Numbered from the stretch's first letter, positions 1 through 4,894 are shown. The stretch: 6,194 nucleotides of DNA from an uncultured Xanthomonas sp. (GCA_943912265.1 CALTTS010000043.1:1-6194); one strand, 5' to 3'. The notes: generated by a model not told the origin, from the letters alone. A program made the numbers and translations.

Positions 1-157
1 CCGCCTTCTTGGCGACGGCCTTCTTGGCGACCTTCTTCACCGCCTTCTTGGCAACAGCCTTCTTGGCGACGGCCTTCTTCGGGGCGGCAGCCTTCTTGGC
101 AACCTTCTTCACCGCTTTCTTGGCGGCGGGTTTCTTGGCGACTTTCTTCGTGGCCAT
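1..157 (-). CDS. Histone H1-like Lys/Ala-rich DNA-binding protein, N-terminal part (C-terminus beyond window)
   Basis: The minus strand reads 52 codons from the ATG at 157 to the window edge with no stop. The protein starts MATKKVAKKPAAKK and consists almost entirely of Lys, Ala and Val: 22 of 52 residues are Lys, all in KK pairs separated by short A/V/P spacers. The block AKKAVKKVAKKA occurs at residues 12-23 and again at 36-47. This composition is typical of bacterial histone H1-like proteins (HctB, AlgP C-terminal type), which bind DNA non-specifically through a disordered basic tail and affect nucleoid compaction. The start is supported by AGGAG six bases upstream (GAGGAGCCACCC before the ATG). 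No globular domain is visible in this part. The remainder is outside the window, so total length and any extra domain are unknown. Upstream lies a long leader with a promoter and hairpins, described separately. Family assignment rests on composition only. Confidence 0.8.
   Translation of the reverse strand, partial: MATKKVAKKPAAKKAVKKVAKKAAAPKKAVAKKAVAKKAVKKVAKKAVAKKA
2..150 (-). repeat. Degenerate tandem repeat encoding KKA/KKV units
   Basis: The H1-like coding sequence is built from imperfect 12-15 bp units (plus-strand form GCCTTCTTGGCGAC and variants). A larger period of 72 bp is also visible, because the 12-residue block at residues 12-23 recurs at residues 36-47. Such repeats change length easily by slippage or recombination, so copy number may differ between strains. 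Confidence 0.7.
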
Positions 158-264
158 GGGTGGCTCCTCGTCAGTGAACTAGTGGAACAGCGTGCCCAGT
201 TGCGAGCTGACCGACAGCGACGAGCGCCGCGGCCTCCGTCGCTGCGCGGGGGCGCAACGGTTCG

Positions 265-441
265 GATACAGAAACACCCGCGCCGATCTCCGACGCGGGT
301 GTCATGGGGTTGGCGGGACATCCTTTCCCGGAGGGAAACCGCTTCTCGTCCGCCGCGGCGATGCAGCGGGCGGAATCCGATTCGCGTTTTCCGTTTGACG
401 TGTCGATCTGGCTCAATCTCTTCGGCAGGCGTTGTCTGCTG
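265..441 (-). ncRNA. Candidate structured leader or small RNA upstream of the H1-like gene
   Basis: A transcript from the promoter at 475-447 would start near 440 and pass through a nested structure before reaching the H1-like start at 157. Reading the minus strand, an outer stem pairs 354-348 (GGCGGAC) with 319-312 (GTCCCGCC, one bulged C). It encloses a hairpin of six perfect pairs, 338-333 (TTTCCC) with 329-324 (GGGAAA), loop TCC. A third hairpin, 302-294 with 282-274, is followed by TTTCTGTAT and resembles an intrinsic terminator. The product would be either an RNA of roughly 175 nt or an attenuated 5' UTR of about 283 nt. It does not match a riboswitch or sRNA family I recognise. No convincing reading frame lies in it: an 81-codon TTG-start frame at 171-416 has no good ribosome site and an atypical composition. 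Confidence 0.4.
274..302 (-). terminator. Intrinsic terminator-like hairpin (possible attenuator) before the H1-like gene
   Basis: On the minus strand ACACCCGCG (302-294) pairs perfectly with CGCGGGTGT (282-274) around an 11-base loop, and is followed by TTTCTGTAT. The stem is 9 bp and GC-rich but the T tract is interrupted, so partial termination is more likely than complete. No gene obviously ends just upstream on this strand, which points to the end of a small RNA or an attenuator. Confidence 0.5.
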
Positions 442-446
442 GGCGA

Positions 447-475
447 AACCTAATCACGGTTTTTGGCACTGTCAA
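447..475 (-). promoter_or_regulatory. Sigma-70 type promoter reading toward the H1-like gene
   Basis: The minus strand carries a perfect -35 TTGACA (475-470), a 17-bp spacer (469-453) and a -10 TAGGTT (452-447). The -10 fits the TAnnnT form usual in xanthomonads. The expected start of transcription is near 440. The only gene downstream on this strand is the H1-like gene at 157, so the 5' UTR would be about 283 nt. Confidence 0.55.
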
Positions 476-556
476 CAGCGCGAAAGAAAAACTTTCGTCG
501 ACGTCGTTGTCGCACCACGTTCGCCTGCATCCATCCGCGACCGCAGAACGCCACGC

Positions 557-650
557 CGGCATGCATCGCCTCCGCAACAAGCGATGCGCGAAAAACGGAA
601 CATGCGTTTTCCGCCGCGATTCACGCGCTTTTCCGCATACGGCATGCATC
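557..650. repeat. Pair of 11-bp direct repeats CGGCATGCATC
   Basis: CGGCATGCATC occurs at 557-567 and again at 640-650 on the plus strand, 83 bases apart, and contains the palindromes GCATGC and ATGCAT. It may be a binding site pair or chance in a region rich in GCATGC-like words. Confidence 0.4.
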
Positions 651-827
651 ACACGCGGCCGCGCCGCGCCGCCGCATCCGCGCGTGCAGCGACCGCGAAC
701 GCATGGCGGACATCATTCGGTCGAGCTTCATCCTCGACGCCGCGCGGAAGACTTCGCGCGATGCGATTTCATCGAACTGCGCAAACCGCGACGGCCGGCG
801 GCACGCATTCCGGCGAGAGAAAAGCAT

Positions 828-843
828 GCGCTGCGCGCAGCGC
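828..843. repeat. 16-bp perfect palindrome GCGCTGCGCGCAGCGC
   Basis: The sequence at 828-843 equals its own reverse complement. Flanking GCAT (824-827) and ATGC (846-849) extend the symmetry if two bases are bulged. It lies just past the gcvH terminator in the direction of gcvH transcription. It lacks a T tract on either side, so it is not itself a standard terminator. It could be a dimeric protein site or a small cruciform/hairpin. Confidence 0.5.
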
Positions 844-873
844 CGATGCGCCGAACATCGCCTGCGGCGGACG

Positions 874-905
874 AAAAAAAACCGGCCGCTGGATGCGGCC
901 GGTTT
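874..905 (-). terminator. Strong intrinsic terminator of gcvH
   Basis: On the minus strand AAACCGGCCGC (905-895) pairs perfectly with GCGGCCGGTTT (889-879) around a 5-base loop and runs directly into eight T residues (881-874, partly in the stem). It begins 38 bases after the gcvH stop. This is a textbook Rho-independent terminator. On the plus strand only three T follow the stem, so it is probably one-directional. Confidence 0.92.
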
Positions 906-942
906 CGTGCTTCGGCAACAGGTCGAGCGGCGTCGACGTGCC

Positions 943-1338
943 TCAGTGGTCTTCGTTCTCGAGCAGCTCGGCGTAGTCGTCCGGGCCGAGCAGTTCGTTG
1001 AGCTGCTCCGGGTCGGACAGCTCGACGACGAACAGCCAGCCTTCGCCGTAGGCATCCTCGTTGATGGTCTCCGGCTTGTCGGCCAGCGCCGAATTCACTT
1101 CGACCACCGTGCCGCTGACCGGGCTGTACACGTCAGAAGCGGCCTTCACCGATTCGACGACGGCCGCCGCGTTGCCGGCCTCGACGCTGTCGCCCACGTT
1201 GGGCAGCTCGACGTAGACCAGATCGCCCAGCGACGCCTGGGCATGGTCGGAAATGCCGACGGTGGCCCGGCCATTGCCTTCGGGGCGCACCCACTCGTGG
1301 GACTTGAGGAATTTGAGGTCGCCGGGGATCTCGCTCAT
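943..1338 (-). CDS. gcvH: Glycine cleavage system H protein (lipoyl carrier)
   Basis: The 131-residue product is a full-length H protein (family about 125-130 aa). H protein carries the aminomethyl intermediate between the P, T and L proteins of the cytosolic glycine cleavage complex, using a lipoyl group on one lysine. The N-terminus (LKFLKSHEWVRPEG, residues 8-21), the GISDHAQASLGDLVYVELP stretch (28-46) and the lipoylation loop VVESVKAASDVYSP (60-73) are all typical; the modified lysine is K65. The conserved C-terminal part runs from NSALADKPETINEDAYGEGW (82-101) to LL..DDYAELL. The ATG is preceded by GGAG six bases upstream. It lies 76 bases downstream of nfeD on the same strand and ends in a strong terminator. 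The gcvT and gcvP genes are not in the window, and the 76-base upstream gap is too short for a tandem glycine riboswitch. Confidence 0.97.
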   Translation of the reverse strand: MSEIPGDLKFLKSHEWVRPEGNGRATVGISDHAQASLGDLVYVELPNVGDSVEAGNAAAVVESVKAASDVYSPVSGTVVEVNSALADKPETINEDAYGEGWLFVVELSDPEQLNELLGPDDYAELLENEDH

Positions 1339-1378
1339 GGGGTGCTCCGCTCAATTCGGGGATTCGTGACGGGGCGAT

Positions 1379-1407
1379 AGTTTAGCCAAGCCGCCGCCGT
1401 GCGCGCA
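1379..1407 (-). promoter_or_regulatory. Possible gcvH promoter
   Basis: On the minus strand the gap between nfeD and gcvH has an AT-rich island with a -10-like TAAACT (1384-1379). A poor -35 candidate, TGCGCG, lies 17 bp upstream (1407-1402). Transcription would start near 1372, giving a leader of about 34 nt. gcvH may instead, or also, be read through from qmcA-nfeD. Confidence 0.3.
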
Positions 1408-1414
1408 GCCCGGT

Positions 1415-1846
1415 TCATGCCGATTGCACCTTCAGCGACATGCCGTCCACGGCGACCACGCGCACCTGCGTGCCGGCTGGCATGTCCGGCCCTTCCACGG
1501 TCCAGAACGCATCGGCGATCTGCACCCGGCCGCGGCCGCCGACGATGCCCTGGTCGAGCACGACAATCTGCCCCACCAGCTGATCGGCCCGACGGTTGAG
1601 CAGCGGCTGGTCGCTCTTCGGCGCGCGCCGGCGGAACCACTTCAGGTAGATGCACACCGAAACCACCGCGAACACCGAGAACAGCACCGCCTGCCACGGC
1701 CAGTCCAGGCCCGGCACCAGCAGCACGACCACGGCCATGCCCGCGGCGGCAAACCCGAACCACAGCATGAAGGCACCCGGCGCCAGGGCTTCCGCGGCGA
1801 ACAGCAGCAGCGCCGCGGCGGCCCATATGGCGAATTTCATGCCCAT
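1415..1846 (-). CDS. NfeD-family membrane protein (short, YbbJ-like), partner of QmcA
   Basis: The product is 143 residues. Residues 5-44 and 51-68 are hydrophobic, consistent with three to four short membrane segments, with the Pro-Gly turn EALAPGAF (19-26) typical of the family. After a basic patch (KWFRRR, 69-74) comes a soluble C-terminal OB-fold-like domain (about 82-142). It shows LLNRRADQLVGQ, GRGRVQIADAFWTVEG and VRVVAVDGMSLKV, the usual NfeD pattern. This is the short form without the N-terminal ClpP-like protease domain. NfeD proteins are encoded beside SPFH proteins (YbbJ with QmcA in E. coli) and are thought to act with them in membrane microdomains; the biochemical role is not settled. 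The ATG at 1846 lies two bases after the qmcA stop (TGAGCATG), with GGGGG just upstream inside qmcA, so translational coupling is likely. M3 (ATG at 1840) is a possible alternative start. Confidence 0.9.
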   Translation of the reverse strand: MGMKFAIWAAAALLLFAAEALAPGAFMLWFGFAAAGMAVVVLLVPGLDWPWQAVLFSVFAVVSVCIYLKWFRRRAPKSDQPLLNRRADQLVGQIVVLDQGIVGGRGRVQIADAFWTVEGPDMPAGTQVRVVAVDGMSLKVQSA

Positions 1847-1848
1847 GC

Positions 1849-2796
1849 TCAGCCCCCGATGCGCGGCGGCACGGGCGCGGCCTGCCGGGCCAGCGCGTCC
1901 TTGGCCAGTTCGGCGATGCCGGCCAGCGAGCCGATCACGCCCGAGGTCTCCATCGGCATCAGCACCAGCTTCTGGTTGGGCGAGGTGGCCAGCTCCTTGA
2001 ACGCCTCGACGTATTTCTGCGCGATGAAGTAGTTGATCGCCTGCACATCGCCCTGGGCGATCGCTTCGGACACCATCCGCGTCGCCTTGGCCTCGGCCTC
2101 GGCCAGGCGCTCGCGTGCCTCGGCCTCGCGGTACGCCGCCTCGCGCTTGCCCTCGGCCTCGAGGATGGCGCCCTGCTTCTCGCCCTCGGCGCGCAGGATT
2201 TCCGACTGCCGCGAGCCTTCGGCCTCGAGGATCGAGGCACGCTTGTCGCGCTCGGCCTTCATCTGCCGGGCCATCGCGTCGACCAGGTCACGCGGCGGCT
2301 GGATGTCCTTGATCTCGATGCGGTTGACCTTCACGCCCCACGGGCTGGTGGCGTGGTCGACCACGCCCAGCAGCTTGGCGTTGATGGTCTCGCGCTGGCT
2401 GAGCGACTCGTCCAGGTCCATCGAGCCGATCACGGTGCGGATGTTGGTCTGCACCAGCGCGATCATCGCCTGGTCGAGGCTGGCCACCTCGTAGGCGGCC
2501 TTGGCCGCGTCCAGCACCTGGAAGAACACCACGCCGTCCACCTTGACCACGGCGTTGTCCTTGGTGATGACGTCCTGCGAGGGCACCTCGAACACCTGTT
2601 CCATCATGTTCACGCGGCGGCCCACGCTCTGCATGTACGGCACCAGGAAATGCAGGCCCGGCGACAGGGTGTGGGTGTAGCGGCCGAAGTGCTCGACCGT
2701 GTACTCGTAGCCCTGGGGCACCACGCGCACGCCCTTGAAGAAGGTGACCACGATGAATACCGCGATCGCCAGCACGACGAAGCTTGTCAGTCCCAT
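1849..2796 (-). CDS. qmcA: SPFH/stomatin-prohibitin family membrane protein, QmcA-like
   Basis: The product is 315 residues, against about 305 for E. coli QmcA. Residues 3-20 form one N-terminal hydrophobic segment, followed by an SPFH/Band 7 domain (about 22-180). Typical stretches include VRVVPQGYEYTVEHFGRY (23-40), LSPGLHFLVPY (44-54), QDVITKDNAVVKVDGVVFFQV (74-94), SLSQRETIN (131-139) and WGVKVNRIEIKDIQPP (153-168). An Ala/Glu-rich coiled coil follows (about 175-245) with an 11-residue period, I(L)EAEG starting at 189, 200 and 211. SPFH proteins oligomerise into cage-like rings on the inner membrane and associate with NfeD partners and, in QmcA's case, with FtsH-type quality control; this is family knowledge. 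The start is preceded by AGGGAGAG five bases upstream. The gene is coupled to nfeD downstream and has its own -10-like element upstream. Confidence 0.93.
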   Translation of the reverse strand: MGLTSFVVLAIAVFIVVTFFKGVRVVPQGYEYTVEHFGRYTHTLSPGLHFLVPYMQSVGRRVNMMEQVFEVPSQDVITKDNAVVKVDGVVFFQVLDAAKAAYEVASLDQAMIALVQTNIRTVIGSMDLDESLSQRETINAKLLGVVDHATSPWGVKVNRIEIKDIQPPRDLVDAMARQMKAERDKRASILEAEGSRQSEILRAEGEKQGAILEAEGKREAAYREAEARERLAEAEAKATRMVSEAIAQGDVQAINYFIAQKYVEAFKELATSPNQKLVLMPMETSGVIGSLAGIAELAKDALARQAAPVPPRIGG

Positions 2797-2831
2797 GTCC
2801 GCTCTCCCTGCCCACCGATGATGATGGCCCG

Positions 2832-2863
2832 AGTATAGACCGGGCGTTCCGCGGCCATGTCCG
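2832..2863 (-). promoter_or_regulatory. Probable promoter of qmcA-nfeD
   Basis: In the 81-base gap before qmcA the minus strand has TATACT (2837-2832), five of six matches to the -10 consensus and clearly AT-rich against its surroundings. The best -35-like word, CGGACA (2863-2858), is 20 bp away, so the -35 is weak or spaced unusually. Transcription would start near 2825, about 28 bases before the start codon. Confidence 0.5.
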
Positions 2864-2877
2864 GCCTGCGGCGCGGC

Positions 2878-3447
2878 TCAGAAACGCATGTCCATCAGGC
2901 CGTTGGACGCGGACGGGTCGAGGCAGGCGTTCTCGATGCGGGCGATCCGCCGGGCCAGTTCCGCCCCCGGCGCGGACAGCGGCGCGGCACTGGCCGCAAG
3001 ACAGGCGCGACCGGCCTGCGCCACCGCGTGCAGGCGCAACGGGCACACGTGCCAGGCGTCGCCGCGCAGGTTGCCGGCCAGCCGCCGCCACAGGCGATCG
3101 GCAATGCACTGGCGCGGCTCGGATTCGTCGGCCGCGGGCAGCCGGGACTGCAGGCGATCCCAGGCGAGGAAGTCGCTTTCGGGCAGCAGGTACAGGCGCC
3201 AGCAACAGTCGCCTGCCGCATCGCGGAAACGCAGCGATTCGATCACGCCCTCGCTGTCCATCCTGACCCGCGACTCGGCCGCTTCGGCACGGCCCCAGCC
3301 CGCCAGTTCGCCACCGCGCTCCGGGCGATACAGGCACAACACCGTGCCCAGGCCCGCCAAGGCCGTCGGGGCAGGCAGCACCGAGCGCCGCCGATGCGCC
3401 ACCGTCCCGCAATCGCCGCCATGCGGCATGCCCGCCACGATCGCCAT
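2878..3447 (-). CDS. Uncharacterised Cys-rich protein encoded next to hemP (possible heme-related role)
   Basis: The product is 189 residues from the ATG at 3447, which has a good GGAGG eight bases upstream. The open frame extends further upstream (to 3810), but that part is antisense to hemP and is not used. The protein looks soluble: no signal peptide and no long membrane segment. It has eight cysteines (13, 38, 81, 82, 114, 135, 149, 175), including an adjacent CC, and a central aromatic block CCWRLYLLPESDFLAWDRL (81-99). A Trp/Arg-rich helix follows at about 115-133. I cannot assign a known domain. Its position 125 bases downstream of hemP on the same strand suggests a shared iron-regulated transcript. 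Xanthomonad genomes often carry a small protein labelled only as a hemin transport protein in this place, but I infer that link from context and have not checked it. G/C third-position bias supports real coding. Confidence 0.7.
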   Translation of the reverse strand: MAIVAGMPHGGDCGTVAHRRRSVLPAPTALAGLGTVLCLYRPERGGELAGWGRAEAAESRVRMDSEGVIESLRFRDAAGDCCWRLYLLPESDFLAWDRLQSRLPAADESEPRQCIADRLWRRLAGNLRGDAWHVCPLRLHAVAQAGRACLAASAAPLSAPGAELARRIARIENACLDPSASNGLMDMRF

Positions 3448-3491
3448 TGCACGTGCCTCCGCGACGCCGGACCGGCGCGCCTGCAGAACCC

Positions 3492-3520
3492 CGGCGGGCG
3501 GTGCGCATCCATGCCCGCCG
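3492..3520 (-). other. GC-rich stem-loop in the hemP to Cys-rich-gene gap
   Basis: CGGCGGGC (3492-3499) pairs perfectly with GCCCGCCG (3513-3520) around a 13-base loop. It lies between the terminator-like hairpin after hemP and the ribosome site of the downstream gene. It has no T tract, so it is more likely an mRNA stability or processing element, or chance in GC-rich DNA, than a terminator. Confidence 0.4.
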
Positions 3521-3541
3521 CACGCCGGGAGAGAGAAGGAT

Positions 3542-3565
3542 GCCGGGGCACGGACATGCCCCGGC
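3542..3565 (-). terminator. Hairpin directly after hemP, possible partial terminator
   Basis: GCCGGGGCA (3542-3550) pairs perfectly with TGCCCCGGC (3557-3565) around a six-base loop. On the minus strand the stem begins seven bases after the hemP stop and is followed by ATCCTTCTCTCTCCC, pyrimidine-rich but without a real T run. It may end a short hemP message partially or protect its 3' end, leaving less transcript for the downstream gene. Confidence 0.5.
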
Positions 3566-3572
3566 CGTCGTT

Positions 3573-3779
3573 TCACTTGGTCAGGATCAGCTTGTCGTTG
3601 CTGGTGTGACGCAGGCGATAGACCCGGTCGCCGTGGCGGATCAGGATTTCGCGGCGCCCCTTGAGCAAGGCCTCGCTGTCCACCGCTTCGTCGCCGGCCG
3701 GGGCCTCGCGGCGCAGGCTCAGGCGTTCGCGCAGCAGGACCGGCTCGGGAAAGGCCATCGACAGACCGTGGGCATTCAT
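3573..3779 (-). CDS. hemP: Hemin uptake protein HemP
   Basis: The product is 68 residues, close to the usual HemP length (about 60-80). The conserved C-terminal half is clear: VDSEALLKGRREILIRHG (33-50), then DRVYRLRHTSNDKLILTK (51-68) at the very end. HemP is a small protein found with heme and siderophore uptake genes and needed for, or enhancing, heme uptake in several proteobacteria; in some it has been described as a regulator of heme receptor genes. The mechanism is not settled. The N-terminal 30 residues are variable and Arg-rich. The ATG at 3779 is preceded by GAGGG about nine bases upstream; M8 has no such site. A Fur box overlaps its promoter, giving induction in low iron. No TonB receptor or heme ABC transporter gene is in the window. 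Confidence 0.93.
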   Translation of the reverse strand: MNAHGLSMAFPEPVLLRERLSLRREAPAGDEAVDSEALLKGRREILIRHGDRVYRLRHTSNDKLILTK

Positions 3780-3809
3780 CGGGTGAACCCTCGAAGGAAG
3801 ACGGCCTCA

Positions 3810-3837
3810 ATGTTAATGATTCTCATTTGAGAGTCAA
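3810..3837 (-). promoter_or_regulatory. hemP promoter
   Basis: On the minus strand a -35 TTGACT (3837-3832) is separated by 16 bp from a -10 TAACAT (3815-3810). The -35 contains the TGA stop codon of the upstream aldo/keto reductase gene (3836-3834). Transcription would start near 3803. The Fur box fills the spacer and reaches into the -10, a standard repressing position. Confidence 0.65.
3812..3830 (-). promoter_or_regulatory. Fur box controlling hemP
   Basis: The minus-strand 19-mer TCAAATGAGAATCATTAAC matches the classic Fur consensus GATAATGATAATCATTATC at 14 of 19 positions, including the core AATGAnAATCATT. It is a clear AT-rich island in GC-rich DNA and overlaps the hemP promoter, so iron-loaded Fur should repress hemP. 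Confidence 0.85.
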
Positions 3838-4820
3838 CACCCTGCGGGCACGCCCGCCGTCGCGGCCTCGATCCGCTCCCAGAGCGCGGCGTCGCCCCGC
3901 TCGGCCAGTTCCACTGCGCCCAGGTTCTGTTCCAGTTGCGCGACGTGGCTGGCGCCGAGGATCACGCTGGACACGCGCGGATTGCGCAGGCACCAGGCGA
4001 TGGCCAGTGCCGACGGCGGCATGCCCGCCTCGCGCGCCAGCGCCGCGAACCGCCGCGCCCGCTCCAGCCGCCGCTCGCGCGGGTCCAGCGCGAGTTCCTT
4101 CAGCCAGTCCAGCTCGGGCAGGGCCAGCCGGGCATCGCCGGCGATGCCGTCGTCGTACTTGCCGGTGAGCACGCCGGAGGCCAGCGGCGACCAGGTGGTC
4201 ATGCCCATGCCGAAGGCATCGCACAGCGGCGCGTACTCGCGCTCGACGCGCTCGCGGTGCAGCAGGTTGTACTGCGGCTGCTCCATCGACGGCGGCTGCA
4301 GGCCGCGCGCGGCGGCGGCCTCGTGGGCCTCGCGGATCTGCGCGGCCGACCATTCCGAGGTTCCCCAGTAGAGCACCTTGCCCTGCCGCACCAGCAGGTC
4401 CATCGCCGCGACCGTCTCGGCGACCGGCACGTCCGGGTCGGGGCGGTGGCAGAAGTACAGATCCAGATGCTCCACGCGCAGCCGCCGCAGCGCCGCGTGG
4501 CAGGCCTCGACGACGTGCTTGCGCGACAGGCCGCGCTGGGTCGGCAGCGGGTGTTCGGCGCTGCCGAAGAACACCTTGCTCGACACGCAGTAGCCGTCGC
4601 GCGGCAGGCGCAGGTCGGCGATCACGTCGCCCATCACCCGCTCGGCCTCGCCGCGCGCATAGCCCTCCGCGTTGTCGAAGAAATTGACGCCGTGGTCCCA
4701 GGCCCGCGCGATCAGGTCGCGCGCCTCGCCGCGCCCGATCTGCGCCCCGAACGTGACCCAGGCCCCGAACGATAGGGCCGACAGCTGCAAACCCGATGCA
4801 CCGAGACGGCGGTACTGCAT
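3834..4820 (-). CDS. Aldo/keto reductase, Kv-beta/YghZ-like
   Basis: The product is 328 residues, the usual size for the (alpha/beta)8-barrel aldo/keto reductases, cytosolic NADPH-dependent enzymes reducing aldehydes and ketones. The catalytic tetrad is complete: D49 and Y54 in FFDNAEGYARGEAE (47-60), K82 in VSSKVFFG (79-86) and H125 in LYFCHRPDPDVP (121-132). The central VLYWGTSEWSAAQI and the C-terminal SSVILGAS (284-291) with downstream Q295 and N299 are cofactor-binding elements of the subgroup that includes potassium-channel beta subunits and E. coli YghZ. The physiological substrate cannot be told; methylglyoxal-type aldehydes are possible by analogy only. The ATG at 4820 is supported by GGAGG about five bases upstream. 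The open frame continues to 5729, but that extension lies over the riboswitch and exporter gene and is spurious. The gene is divergent from the riboswitch-controlled exporter, and its stop codon lies in the hemP promoter. Confidence 0.95.
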   Translation of the reverse strand: MQYRRLGASGLQLSALSFGAWVTFGAQIGRGEARDLIARAWDHGVNFFDNAEGYARGEAERVMGDVIADLRLPRDGYCVSSKVFFGSAEHPLPTQRGLSRKHVVEACHAALRRLRVEHLDLYFCHRPDPDVPVAETVAAMDLLVRQGKVLYWGTSEWSAAQIREAHEAAAARGLQPPSMEQPQYNLLHRERVEREYAPLCDAFGMGMTTWSPLASGVLTGKYDDGIAGDARLALPELDWLKELALDPRERRLERARRFAALAREAGMPPSALAIAWCLRNPRVSSVILGASHVAQLEQNLGAVELAERGDAALWERIEAATAGVPAGC

Positions 4821-4860
4821 GGAATCCTCCGGGCGGGCGGCGGCCCGCGCAAATGAGAAC

Positions 4861-4866
4861 AGTCTA
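4861..4866 (-). promoter_or_regulatory. Possible -10 element of the aldo/keto reductase gene
   Basis: The minus strand shows TAGACT (4866-4861), a TAnnnT-type -10 in an AT-richer patch 40 bases before the start codon. No good -35 is seen 16-18 bp upstream. The word AAATGAGAA (4851-4859, plus strand), half of the hemP Fur site, lies just downstream. Confidence 0.35.
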
Positions 4867-4888
4867 TCCGCGGCCCGCTGCGCCCCCG

Positions 4889-4894
4889 TAGAAT
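4889..4894 (+). promoter_or_regulatory. -10 element of the riboswitch/exporter transcript
   Basis: TAGAAT (4889-4894) matches the -10 consensus at four of six positions and fits TAnnnT. It would start transcription near 4901, five bases before the riboswitch P1 stem, exactly where a start is needed. The -35 region is poor. Confidence 0.5.

Larger units (their letters stand above)
476..873. other. Palindrome-rich intergenic region without a convincing gene
   Basis: About 400 bases lie between the promoter of the H1-like transcript and the gcvH terminator. Open frames exist on both strands, but their products are Arg/Ala/Ser/Cys-rich and lack the G/C third-position bias seen in the real genes here, and none has a good ribosome site. 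Several inverted repeats are visible: 481-497 (CGAAAG/CTTTCG), 592-610 (AAAACG/CGTTTT), 720-738 (GTCGAG/CTCGAC), 741-760 (CGCGCG/CGCGCG), 759-774 (CGATG/CATCG) and a 16-bp perfect palindrome at 828-843. The function is unknown. Confidence 0.6.

Noticed and set aside
171..416. 81-codon minus-strand gene (TTG start) inside the H1-like leader
   Set aside because: Weak start, no clear ribosome site, overlaps all the hairpins, and no recognisable protein family.
591..610. Terminator at AAAACG/CGTTTT
   Set aside because: The stem is only 6 bp and mostly A/T, the T run is part of the stem, and no gene ends nearby.
182..1001. Plus-strand open frames of 264 and 189 codons, and the minus-strand frames at 413-652 and 621-1055
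   Set aside because: Arg/Ser/Cys-rich products, no G/C third-position bias, no ribosome sites, and they run through hairpins, the promoter and the gcvH terminator.
463..1380. 305-codon plus-strand open frame across the gcvH region
   Set aside because: From 943 onward it is the antisense shadow of gcvH; the part before is Arg/Ala-rich without codon bias or a start signal.
1339..1414. Glycine riboswitch upstream of gcvH
   Set aside because: The gap is only 76 bases and shows neither of the tandem glycine aptamer cores.
2353..2838. 161-codon His/Asp-rich plus-strand frame
   Set aside because: Antisense shadow of qmcA; the His/Asp/Val bias is what the opposite strand of this coding sequence produces.
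2288..3523. 411-codon minus-strand open frame spanning qmcA and the Cys-rich gene
   Set aside because: It is a shifted frame over two better-supported genes, with Gly/Arg/Pro-rich low-complexity product.
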